Shown here in pieces: positions 1 to 6,849 of a stretch of 16,186 nucleotides of DNA. Made by a program: the position numbers and the translations under genes. This DNA is from CAYOVG01 sp964407285. Lineage in GTDB: Bacteria > Desulfobacterota > Syntrophobacteria > Syntrophobacterales > Syntrophobacteraceae. The stretch is from positions 1 to 16,186 of the forward strand of contig CAYOVG010000141.1 in NCBI GenBank assembly GCA_964407285.1. Reading direction: 5' to 3'. The notes beneath the pieces were generated by a model. It was not told the origin of the DNA, searched no databases, and worked only from the letters and a program-made list of their open reading frames with translations. How positions within the stretch are numbered: position 1 is the first letter of the stretch; every line of letters starts with the position of its first letter.

Positions 1-437
1 GTTGCGCCATGGGCCTCACGAGCCACCTGGTCGACGCGCAGGTCCCCGACCGGCTGATGAATGTCGTAAAGACCCACATCCACTCTCCGCTGGTCTTTCT
101 GCTGGTTTTCAACGTCGTGCTCCTGGTGCTGGGAAGCGTGCTGGAAATCTACTCGGCGATAGTCGTCCTGACGCCGCTCGTCATCCCGCTCGGCGCGGCC
201 TTCGGAATCCACCCCGTCCACCTGGGCATCATATTCCTGGCCAACCTGGAACTGGGATTCCTCTTCCCGCCGGTCGGCCTCAACCTGTTCCTGTCATCCT
301 CCCGGTTCGGCAAGCCGATGACGGCCCTCTACCGTAACGTGCTGCCCTTCCTGCTCATCCTGGGCATCGGGGTCCTGCTCATCACCTACGTGCCCGCCCT
401 CTCCCTCGGGGTGCTTCGCATGCTGGGGCATATGTGA
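1..437 (+). CDS. TRAP transporter large permease, DctM type (3' end only)
   Basis: This is the C-terminal part, about 144 residues, of the large membrane subunit of a tripartite ATP-independent periplasmic transporter. The family imports organic acids and similar solutes with a binding protein, driven by an ion gradient. The frame is open to the left window edge and ends in TGA at 435-437, so the start lies outside. Visible features fit the DctM family end: a hydrophobic segment (VFLLVFNVVLLVLGSVLEI), then VVLTPLVIPLGAAFGIHPVH, then LGFLFPPVGLNLFLSSS, and a last membrane segment (LPFLLILGIGVLLITYVPAL). The FPPVG-N run matches the family's conserved late motif. The substrate cannot be told from this part. 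The next gene (sensor kinase) converges on it. No clear terminator follows the stop. Confidence 0.9.
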   Translation, partial: CAMGLTSHLVDAQVPDRLMNVVKTHIHSPLVFLLVFNVVLLVLGSVLEIYSAIVVLTPLVIPLGAAFGIHPVHLGIIFLANLELGFLFPPVGLNLFLSSSRFGKPMTALYRNVLPFLLILGIGVLLITYVPALSLGVLRMLGHM

Positions 438-439
438 GC

Positions 440-547
440 GGGCTTCGGGTTGCGGGCTTCGGGTTGCGGGTTGCGAGTTCGGCAACGTGAGATACGGGCG
501 TGGGCGTGAATCGGGTTGCGGGCTTAGAGTTACGAGTTGCGGGTTCC
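440..547. repeat. Degenerate GGGTTGC / GAGTTGC tandem repeat, copy 1
   Basis: The sequence is built from variants of the heptamer GGGTTGC (GGCTTCG, GGGTTGC, GAGTTGC, GAGTTAC). Bases 456-476 are identical over 21 bases to 3003-3023, in the same orientation, showing that the array is dispersed and flanks the kinase gene at 856-2643. It starts three bases after the TRAP permease stop. Confidence 0.75.
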
Positions 548-597
548 AAAGATTAGACCATTCCACGGGTGGTGTCGCGCTCACCGTAGAGCAGAGA

Positions 598-664
598 TCA
601 GACCGCTTCGCGGATGGATGGCGTGAAAACCATGGAGAGCACAGAGACTGCAGAGAAAAACCGC
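598..664. repeat. Stretch resembling dispersed 'GGAGAGCACAGAG' intergenic repeats
   Basis: The core CATGGAGAGCACAGAGACTG (632-651), preceded by a GATGGATGGCGTGAAAACC-like run, resembles the CACAGAG-rich intergenic repeats found in several deltaproteobacterial and other genomes. This is recognition from memory; there is only one copy in the window, so its repetitive nature is not shown here. Confidence 0.35.
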
Positions 665-792
665 GGGTTGGGTCCCCGTAAACCACGGGGGTGGACTGAA
701 TTGCGGGGGCTTTCGCGTCTGGATACTCGTACGCCACGGGTCTACACCGCATTGCGAATTGCGCTCTAAATCTTCGTAAGCTATGGGCGCCC

Positions 793-840
793 CACTCACC
801 CACTCACCCACTCACCCATTCACCCATTCACCCATTCACC
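793..840. repeat. 8-bp tandem repeat, six copies
   Basis: Three copies of CACTCACC (793-800, 801-808, 809-816) are followed directly by three copies of CATTCACC (817-824, 825-832, 833-840). The units are perfect apart from the single C/T change that splits the array into two halves. The array ends 15 bases from the stop codon of the minus-strand kinase gene. Copy number in such arrays commonly varies by replication slippage. Confidence 0.9.
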
Positions 841-855
841 GTCCCTTCCCTTCCC

Positions 856-2643
856 CTAAACCAAAGGCAGCTTGACGATAAAGGTGGCGCCCTTTCCCAC
901 TTCGCTCTCGCACATGATGTCGCCGCGGTGGGCTTCCATGATCGACCGGCAGGTGGCGAGCCCGAGTCCGGTCCCTTTCTTGCCCTTCGTCGTAAAGAAG
1001 GGCTCGAATATTTTATCCATCTGTTCCGGTTGAACGCCCGGCCCCGTATCCGAAATGGCGACGTACAGGTGTTCACCCTCGGTGCTCCCCTCGATGATTA
1101 CACTCCCGGGCTGGTCCAACGCTTCCACGGCATTTTTTATCAAATTGGTGATCACCTGGTAAAACTGGCGGGTATCGACGTTGACCGGTGGAAGCCCGGC
1201 AGGCCACTTGACGTCGATCTTGATTCCCTTCTCCCGCGCCACAGCCTTTTGCACGTAGGCCGCCTCACGTATGCCGGACTCCAACGACGTCCTCGTAAGC
1301 TGCAACTCCGGCCTTTTCGCATACTGCAGGAAATTGCTGATAAATGACCTGATCCGTACCGATTCCTTCGCCAGTATCTCGAGCGCCATCCGGCCCTGGT
1401 CGCTCAGTCCTTCTTTCTGAAGAATCTGAATGGTGCCGCTGATATTATTCAAGAGATTGTCGACCTCATGGGTTACCTTGCTGGACGTGAGGCCGAGCAT
1501 TGCCAGGCTCTTTGCCTGAACGAGATCTTTGGCGCTTTCCACTTCGCGGTTAACGAACTTTTTGAGGGATTCCGCCATTTCGTTAAATGCCCTGCCGAGG
1601 TCTCCGACTTCGTCTTCAGACATGACAGTGACCTTCTGGTCGAGATCGCCTTCCCCGATCTTCCGCACCTGGCTGTGCATCTCGCGAACAGGCGCCAAAA
1701 AGCTGTCCGTACGCTTCCATCCCAGGACCACCGCCAAGATCGATATGACGACAACGATGAACATGCCGAGGTTAGTGCTTCTGTACAGGTAGGACCGTAT
1801 CTCATACTCTTTCTGCGTCAGCACTACAACCCAGTCGAGCTGCGGAATCAGACATCCCAGGCAGTAATACTTGATTCCGTTCTTCATCTCGGTCCACTCC
1901 ATGGGTTCGAATGAATCCCTTATTTCCACAAGCACGTCGGGAGGGACTTGAGGCAGGATGCCCAGGACAGGTTCCATGTCACGGTTTCCAATGAGCCGTC
2001 CTTCAAGATCCATGATATAGATCTCGCCGGTTTGTCCGACCCGTACGCTTTCGAGCACATCCCATACGGACTTCAGATTCAGCTCCGCCATGACGACGCC
2101 CACGATGTCCCCCAGGTACAGGATGGGAACGGCAATATGAGTGTACGGGACATTCTCCCTGGTAATCTGCACAAAGGAAACGGCCCTGCGCCCTGTAAGC
2201 GCCTTTGCAATCAACTCGCTCTCGCCGAACTCCAGCTTGCATTCCTCCACGCCGGATACGGTGAGATACTCTCCGGTCAGGTCCATATGAACAATGGCCA
2301 TATACTCCGGATGCATGTGATTGAAGGCGGCAAGAGTCAGTTCCCTCTGCCATGTGGACGGTTTTGTGCTCGAAACTATGTAGGAAAGTCCTTCCAAACC
2401 CTTGAAAGCGCTATCCATGTACAGGCGAATCTCACCGGTGGCCCCTTTGACTATATTATCGTAATCAAGATCGATCGTCTTCAGGAAGTAGCGATAGTTG
2501 ATGAGGGAGAGAGCCAACCCGGTCAGGATTATGGAAACCAGCAGGAACGGAATGGCAAACAACAGGATCTTGAACGCCAGCCTTTTTCTGGCAATAGTGA
2601 AAATGGCCTTCTTGCTCTGGACAAACCGCAATAAGGGAACCAT
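856..2643 (-). CDS. Membrane sensor histidine kinase (Cache-HAMP-HisKA-HATPase)
   Basis: This 595-residue protein should sense a periplasmic signal and autophosphorylate on histidine. Domains in order: a first membrane helix (about 24-46), a roughly 240-residue extracytoplasmic region with dCache-like features (about 50-288, including VGQTGEIYIMDLEGRLI), a second membrane helix (291-308), a HAMP linker (309-362), a dimerization/phosphoacceptor helix with His392 in THEVDNLLNN, and an ATPase domain with N-box Asn500/Asn504, SDTGPGV, EPFFTTK and GTGLGL. The start is taken at the ATG at 2643: GGGAGA lies 9 bases upstream, whereas the longer frame would need a TTG at 2694 with no ribosome site. 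No response regulator gene is next to it, so it is an orphan kinase in this window. It is bracketed by two copies of the degenerate heptamer repeat. The ligand is unknown. Confidence 0.9.
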   Translation of the reverse strand: MVPLLRFVQSKKAIFTIARKRLAFKILLFAIPFLLVSIILTGLALSLINYRYFLKTIDLDYDNIVKGATGEIRLYMDSAFKGLEGLSYIVSSTKPSTWQRELTLAAFNHMHPEYMAIVHMDLTGEYLTVSGVEECKLEFGESELIAKALTGRRAVSFVQITRENVPYTHIAVPILYLGDIVGVVMAELNLKSVWDVLESVRVGQTGEIYIMDLEGRLIGNRDMEPVLGILPQVPPDVLVEIRDSFEPMEWTEMKNGIKYYCLGCLIPQLDWVVVLTQKEYEIRSYLYRSTNLGMFIVVVISILAVVLGWKRTDSFLAPVREMHSQVRKIGEGDLDQKVTVMSEDEVGDLGRAFNEMAESLKKFVNREVESAKDLVQAKSLAMLGLTSSKVTHEVDNLLNNISGTIQILQKEGLSDQGRMALEILAKESVRIRSFISNFLQYAKRPELQLTRTSLESGIREAAYVQKAVAREKGIKIDVKWPAGLPPVNVDTRQFYQVITNLIKNAVEALDQPGSVIIEGSTEGEHLYVAISDTGPGVQPEQMDKIFEPFFTTKGKKGTGLGLATCRSIMEAHRGDIMCESEVGKGATFIVKLPLV

Positions 2644-2856
2644 CCCGCCGAGTCTCCCATCAATCCCAAACCATACCGGTAGCCGGGTCTCCAATATACC
2701 AGTATAAAAGTGGCGGCGAGCCGTTTCCCGCTGTCGCCGGGGACCGTGTCGCCGTTAAAGTTCGATCTTATACCCTTTCGATAATCATGGGAAAACATAT
2801 TTTATTTTACAGGCAAGTACAAGTGTTTTGATTCCAATTTGATTTTATATTTACGC

Positions 2857-2868
2857 GCAAGGCCTTGC
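2857..2868. promoter_or_regulatory. 12-bp perfect palindrome, possible operator
   Basis: GCAAGGCCTTGC is a perfect dyad, about 215 bases upstream of the kinase start at 2643. It may be a protein-binding site, but a single 12-bp palindrome in this length of DNA can also occur by chance. No second copy was seen. Confidence 0.2.
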
Positions 2869-2998
2869 AATAAGAGGGGGATGCCCTGTAGAGGTCGGGG
2901 GAGTCGCAACCGGACGCCTTTGAAAGATTACCGTTCGAATTCCGCATGGAGGTCAATGTCGTCGACTTCAGCCCGCGCCCAGGGAGTGAATCGTGGCA

Positions 2999-3052
2999 TA
3001 CTGCTTCGGGTTGCGGGTTGCGAACTGCGAGTTGCGGGTTGCGGGTTCCAGG
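2999..3052. repeat. Degenerate GGGTTGC / GAGTTGC tandem repeat, copy 2
   Basis: This is built of the same heptamer variants as 440-547. Bases 3003-3023 match 456-476 exactly, in the same orientation. Together the two arrays form direct repeats about 2.5 kb apart around the kinase gene. Confidence 0.75.
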
Positions 3053-3311
3053 TTAGGATCAGCACCCGGAGAACGAACCGTAGCGTGGCTCATTGTCGGC
3101 GTCATGTGGGCAACAATCCATAGTATTGCCCGCTGGAGGAGGGCCCACCTGAGCACACATCCGGGAGGAAGGACGCGAAGACGGGAGAATAGATGGGAAG
3201 AGGAAGGGACGGCGGTGTTGGAAATCGGGGAGTCGGCCGGATGAAAGCACGGTATGACGGGGAAATGGAAAATCGGGAAGGCGGGCGGACGCGATGACGA
3301 AAGCCGAAACC

Positions 3312-3384
3312 CGAAGACCGGAAAACGGATGCTTGATTCAGCCGTCCCGTGCGTCGGAATCCGGCTTCCGATATCCGGTCTTCG
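3312..3384. repeat. 11-bp inverted repeat with nested stem
   Basis: CGAAGACCGGA (3312-3322) and TCCGGTCTTCG (3374-3384) are perfect reverse complements. Inside them, CGGAA (3355-3359) and TTCCG (3366-3370) can form a smaller stem. No T-run follows, so it is not a standard terminator. It lies just past the stop of the small ORF at 3397-3549, and could end that transcript or be a mobile-repeat remnant. Confidence 0.45.
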
Positions 3385-3396
3385 ACTTCCGCTCAA

Positions 3397-3549
3397 TCAT
3401 GCGGCCTGTGCGATCTCCCAGTTGAGCACCATCTCTTCGTCTGAGAAATCATCGATCACCGCCTGCAGTCTCCTCTCCCTGATGAACTCGTCGGCGTCCC
3501 CCGGTACGAGGAAACCCCTGATAATCTTCCGGGCAGCCAGTGAAGGCAT
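3397..3549 (-). pseudogene. Short 50-codon ORF, probably a 3' gene remnant
   Basis: On the minus strand an ATG at 3549 opens a 50-residue frame ending in TGA at 3397-3399. It begins MPSLAARKIIRGFLVPGDAD and ends MVLNWEIAQAA. Codon third positions are mostly G or C, as in the real genes nearby, and the product looks protein-like (mixed charged/hydrophobic, with amphipathic-looking stretches). I do not recognise the family. There is no ribosome site before the ATG. The frame stays open only six codons further upstream, to a TGA at 3568-3570, which is where the AT-rich DNA begins. The simplest reading is a C-terminal fragment cut off by the arrival of the AT-rich segment. It could also be an intact small protein. 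Confidence 0.4.
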
Positions 3550-3914
3550 GCCCGCATCATCGAGGTCTCACGCATATAGCTGAGTGTAAGGCCCAACCCA
3601 ACAACATCCCAGTTCTGATTCACTCACTTCATAAGATCCATTCGCTACAATAATAAAATGCATAATAGACTCCACCATACGGAATTTTAGTTAACCTACG
3701 ATCTTTACCAATCACTTCAATTAAGCAACAATAATCAATTTACATGCCACTTCAATATACTCCTACTTATAGAGCAAGATTACCACTATAAAAAGTTATT
3801 CAAGCCAATAAGAAATATATAAGCTTTACACTTAAAAAGCAGTTACTAAACTTTCAATCTAAGTTTATACTTTAAATTAATAGGTCCTTACTAGAATATA
3901 CTTCACTTAAATCA
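3550..3914. other. AT-rich gene-free stretch downstream of the solute-binding gene
   Basis: These 365 bases are strikingly AT-rich: 3781-3840 is 15/60 G+C by hand count, against 60-70% in nearby core genes. Stops are frequent in all frames. The longest protein-like piece is a roughly 36-codon minus-strand frame without a start codon. No hairpin-plus-T-run terminator, tRNA or insertion-sequence end was found. The compositional edge near 3570 coincides with the truncated small ORF. Confidence 0.6.
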
Positions 3915-5543
3915 TCAATGCTTTACATGTAGATATTGAAGATTATAAATCCCGTTCAACTTAAGAGAAAAGGTAGATCTAACCTCGAATCTCATAGACA
4001 TAACATTGAGTATTGACCTATGAAATAAAAAGCATCCAGGCTGGTAATGTATAAGTCTATCATCAATATATCCTACTAATTCTCTTTTATCTTGATATAG
4101 TTCTTTATAATAAGGTCCAAATAAAGAGACTTGCTCACTTTGACTTAACGAAATTGACTTAGCATAGCCATCATCGCTAGATAACCATGTAGAGAAAAAC
4201 CTAGGATTAGCATAAGCTCCTGTCATCTGTATAAGCATAGCATCAAAGCTTCCATTTTCATGATATGAACCTAATAAATCGTTAAAATCTAATGGTACAA
4301 TATGCATTTTTATTCCTATCTGATTAAGAGACAGCCTTATAAATTGAGCTACTCTTTCTTCCACCAAATCATCCTTGAGTACATTAAGTCTAAATTCAAA
4401 TGGTTCTCCATCTTTCATCAAATATGCATTTCCCAATTCACATTTCCATCCAGCTTTCTCAAGAAGCCTTATACTAATCTGTGGATCATATGGAAGAGGT
4501 TTGGATTGTGGACAACGATACCTGGAATCCACTCCGGCAGGACCTGCTGCAACAACCCCAAAACCATTCAGGACCTTTTTCACGATGTGGTCCCTATCAA
4601 TTGCATAGGCCAGAGCCTGCCTGACCATTATATCATTAAATAGAGGATTGCTCCTGTTATAAAGTAGAATCTCATAAAAACTTGAAACGTAGGAGTGAAA
4701 ATAGAATTTATCCTTAGATCGTTTAATCTTATCGTAATCGTCGGGATTTATCGCTTCTACAATATCGGTCTTCCCTGCAAGCAACCTTGTACAGGACTTC
4801 CTTTTATTAGGCTGGTAGATGAAAACAACACCGTCCAAATTCGGACGTCCGCGAAAATATTCTTCATTGGCCGTCAGGCCTATCTCCTGTCGCCCTTTAC
4901 GATATTGGAACTTGAACGGCCCTGAACCAACAGGTAGGTCCATCCGACCATCCCAATCAATTGCTCTTTGTTCGGGAACGATCTCCATCGACCAGTTATT
5001 GTCTAGAAATTCCGGATCATCTTCCTTAAGAGCGATGATAATTACATCATCGTCGATGGCGGTAATGCTTCCAACCAGAAGGTTCAAGTAATGGCGGCAA
5101 CACTCAATGCTTTTCTCCAGGGAGTACTTGACGTCCTGGGCGGTAACCTTCCGGCCGTCATGAAATCGCGCGTCGCTCCTGAGACGGATGGTCCAGGTAA
5201 AGCGCTCGCGGTCATACTTCCAGTCCACCGCGAGGTCCGGTTCAAGCACTCCGCCGTCATTCAGAACACAAAGATAACCGTACAGGAGCGGGTATACATT
5301 ATTCGAGCCGGAATCGGTTCCGCTGTAGGGGTCGAGAGCCCCCAGGGGAGCACTCACATCGAACCGGAGTACGTTTTCGTTCCACCCGGGCCTTTCGTGC
5401 GCGGAAACATTGAGCTTTTCACAGGATGCTTGCAGCAGGGCCAATAATGCGATACAAAGAATGAGCCATATCGAATCACGCGTTCTCGCCGACCGAGAGG
5501 AAGGTATTGTCGAGTTTGAATCGCACCTTGTTTGCCTTTGCAT
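3915..5543 (-). CDS. Extracellular solute-binding protein, family 5 (oligopeptide/DppA-OppA type)
   Basis: The 542-residue protein matches the length of family 5 binding proteins, which capture peptides, nickel complexes or similar solutes outside the membrane for ABC import or for sensing. A basic N-terminus is followed by a hydrophobic signal (IWLILCIALLALLQAS) and Cys41; LQASC is an imperfect lipobox because Gln sits at -3. Family features include LEPDLAVDWKYD, ARFHDGRKVTAQDVKYSLEK, VGSGPFKF and MVRQALAYAIDRDHIVKKVL. The ATG at 5543 is the only ATG before the signal region, so the gene starts inside the activator gene (68-base overlap, different frame) and is probably co-translated with it. 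No permease or ATPase genes adjoin. G+C falls along the gene, from about 62% near the 5' end to about 35% near the 3' end, suggesting a mosaic or foreign origin. The ligand is unknown. Confidence 0.88.
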   Translation of the reverse strand: MQRQTRCDSNSTIPSSRSARTRDSIWLILCIALLALLQASCEKLNVSAHERPGWNENVLRFDVSAPLGALDPYSGTDSGSNNVYPLLYGYLCVLNDGGVLEPDLAVDWKYDRERFTWTIRLRSDARFHDGRKVTAQDVKYSLEKSIECCRHYLNLLVGSITAIDDDVIIIALKEDDPEFLDNNWSMEIVPEQRAIDWDGRMDLPVGSGPFKFQYRKGRQEIGLTANEEYFRGRPNLDGVVFIYQPNKRKSCTRLLAGKTDIVEAINPDDYDKIKRSKDKFYFHSYVSSFYEILLYNRSNPLFNDIMVRQALAYAIDRDHIVKKVLNGFGVVAAGPAGVDSRYRCPQSKPLPYDPQISIRLLEKAGWKCELGNAYLMKDGEPFEFRLNVLKDDLVEERVAQFIRLSLNQIGIKMHIVPLDFNDLLGSYHENGSFDAMLIQMTGAYANPRFFSTWLSSDDGYAKSISLSQSEQVSLFGPYYKELYQDKRELVGYIDDRLIHYQPGCFLFHRSILNVMSMRFEVRSTFSLKLNGIYNLQYLHVKH

Positions 5544-6621
5544 CGTTACGCACCAAAATCCCGCGATCCTTTAATAAGGGAAGATAGTCCCCAGCCGTGC
5601 CATACTTGTTCCTAGCATTTTTACTGTTCCGGCACAAGAAGTTTGTGAACTCCGCCCGAGAAAATTCTCTCCCATTCGTATCCAATAGAAACTTGAAGAT
5701 GGCGTCGACCGTGGTGCATCGAAGCGTCTTATACCAGAATTTAGGAGTATTTCCGTTGTTCCTGATAGTGATGCCCTTGAGAGCATTCATAAGCTCGGCT
5801 TGATCGACATGCAGTCCGGCGCTCGGGTCATTCGCTTCGCCGCAGCCCGTGACGCTCTCCGGCAACTCCCGAAGCGTTATTTCATCGCCCTCCGCAAGCA
5901 CCACTCCCCTCTGGATAATATGTTCCAACTCCCTCACGTTCCCCGGAAAGGAGTAGCCCATCAACGCATCGAGCGCGTTCGCCGATATCCTGCAGACGCC
6001 GTTCAGCGTTTCCCGTCCATATTTCTCCATGAAGAACCGGATTAAAACCGGGATATCGTCCCTGCGCTCCCGGAGAGAAGGCATTCGAATTGTGATACCT
6101 TTCAACCTGTACAGCAGGTCCTCCCGAAAATAACCCTCCCGCACGCCCCTTTCAGGGTCCTTGTTCGTCGCGGATACGACTCTCGTATCGATCTTGACGG
6201 CTCCGCTCCCCCCCACCCGCTCCAGTTCCTGCTCCTGCAAGACCCTCAGCGTCTTCACCTGGATCTGCAGCGGCATATCCCCGATCTCGTCGAGAAAGAT
6301 GGTCCCGCCGTTCGCATGCTCGAATTTTCCTATCTTCCTGGCGACCGCTCCGCTGAAAGCTCCCCGCTCGTGTCCGAAGAACTCGCTCTCCACAAGACTC
6401 TCGGGAAGCGCCGCGCAGTTCACCGTGACGAACGGCCCCCGAGCACGCCGACTGCAGCAGTGAACGGCCCGCGCGATGAGTTCCTTTCCCGTTCCGCTCT
6501 CACCGATGATCATGACGCTTATGGACGAAGGAGCCACCTTCTTCACGAGGTCCATAATCTCCAGCATGGGTTTACTCTTGCCCACAATCCGCGGAGGACT
6601 CACTATTCCATACAACGACAT
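5476..6621 (-). CDS. Sigma-54-dependent AAA+ activator without receiver and with an atypical C-terminus
   Basis: The protein has 381 residues. The AAA+ core shows Walker A GESGTGKE (40-47), Walker B with GGTIFLDEIGD (105-115), SATNKD (150-155), the arginine region FREDLLYRL (165-173) and FPGNVRELE (225-233). Such proteins use ATP to remodel sigma-54 RNA polymerase at -24/-12 promoters. The sigma-54 contact loop reads GAFSGA (87-92) instead of GAFTGA, a Thr-to-Ser change. There is no N-terminal receiver or sensor domain. The last ~100 residues (281-381) lack a recognisable Fis-type helix-turn-helix; they carry NNGNTPKFWYKTL and TAGDYLPLLKDRGILVRND, which looks like a winged-helix fold (inference). 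The start is the ATG at 6621, with AGAAAGGA five bases upstream; a longer open frame to 6849 lacks such a site. It is followed by the overlapping solute-binding gene and is divergent from the large kinase. Confidence 0.9.
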   Translation of the reverse strand: MSLYGIVSPPRIVGKSKPMLEIMDLVKKVAPSSISVMIIGESGTGKELIARAVHCCSRRARGPFVTVNCAALPESLVESEFFGHERGAFSGAVARKIGKFEHANGGTIFLDEIGDMPLQIQVKTLRVLQEQELERVGGSGAVKIDTRVVSATNKDPERGVREGYFREDLLYRLKGITIRMPSLRERRDDIPVLIRFFMEKYGRETLNGVCRISANALDALMGYSFPGNVRELEHIIQRGVVLAEGDEITLRELPESVTGCGEANDPSAGLHVDQAELMNALKGITIRNNGNTPKFWYKTLRCTTVDAIFKFLLDTNGREFSRAEFTNFLCRNSKNARNKYGTAGDYLPLLKDRGILVRNDAKANKVRFKLDNTFLSVGENA

Positions 6622-6849
6622 GGCAATCCTTTCTCTTCGGTTTCGTATGGGGATTTCGTTCCGGGCGGCCCCGATCGTAAGCATACCGGGGGTCCCGGAG
6701 ACAAATTCTGGTATTTTGTTCCGGCTTCGCACGCCGCAAACGTTCAGAACCGTCAAAGGCGAAACTATCTCTTTTTCCCGGCATCGACATGAAGTATCAT
6801 TACCCCGCTCCAATAATCCAGATTGTATCCTCATCCAGGAGAACCCCAT
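6622..6849. promoter_or_regulatory. Divergent promoter region between activator and kinase operons
   Basis: These 228 bases separate the two divergent starts and must carry the promoters of both units if they are expressed separately. Good ribosome sites mark each end (AGAAAGGA read on minus near 6627-6634; AGGAG at 6837-6841 on plus). A CCGGG/CCCGG dyad with a 3-base centre lies at 6686-6698. I searched by eye for a TGGCAC-N5-TTGC sigma-54 site and found no convincing one on either strand. Confidence 0.5.

Larger units (their letters stand above)
438..855. other. Gene-free gap between convergent genes, made largely of repeats
   Basis: No convincing gene is visible in these 418 bases. Open frames on the minus strand read as low-complexity translations of repeats. 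The gap holds a degenerate GGGTTGC-type array (about 440-547), a stretch resembling the dispersed CACAGAG-type intergenic repeat (about 598-664), a 6-bp stem (674-679 with 685-690) without a T-run, and a six-copy 8-bp tandem repeat (793-840). No strong terminator is seen for either flanking gene. Confidence 0.7.
2644..3396. other. Long gap upstream of the kinase; no convincing gene
   Basis: These 753 bases hold no gene I can support. The first 200 bases are AT-rich and probably carry the kinase promoter; a TATAAG read on the minus strand near 2768-2773 is a possible -10, but its -35 is poor. The rest holds a 12-bp palindrome (2857-2868), the second heptamer repeat array (2999-3052), a short inverted repeat (3108-3113 with 3126-3131) and an 11-bp inverted repeat (3312-3322 with 3374-3384). 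Open frames here translate to low-complexity protein. Confidence 0.65.

Noticed and set aside
674..690. Terminator for the TRAP permease gene
   Set aside because: CCCCGT/ACGGGG forms only a 6-bp stem, has no T-run and lies more than 230 bases after the stop.
294..803. A 169-codon minus-strand frame overlapping the TRAP permease end and the repeat region
   Set aside because: Its product is a translation of the heptamer repeats (NSQPATRSPQPEARS-like) and it has no family resemblance.
438..855. CRISPR-like array from the short repeats
   Set aside because: Repeat units are 7-8 bases and contiguous, with no unique spacers of constant length and no cas genes.
2644..2694. Longer kinase start at a TTG (2694)
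   Set aside because: No ribosome site precedes it, while the ATG at 2643 has GGGAGA at suitable spacing.
2968..3396. A 142-codon minus-strand frame in the long gap
   Set aside because: It is Pro/Ser/Arg-rich and reads through the repeat array (TRNSQFATRN); no ribosome site or domain.
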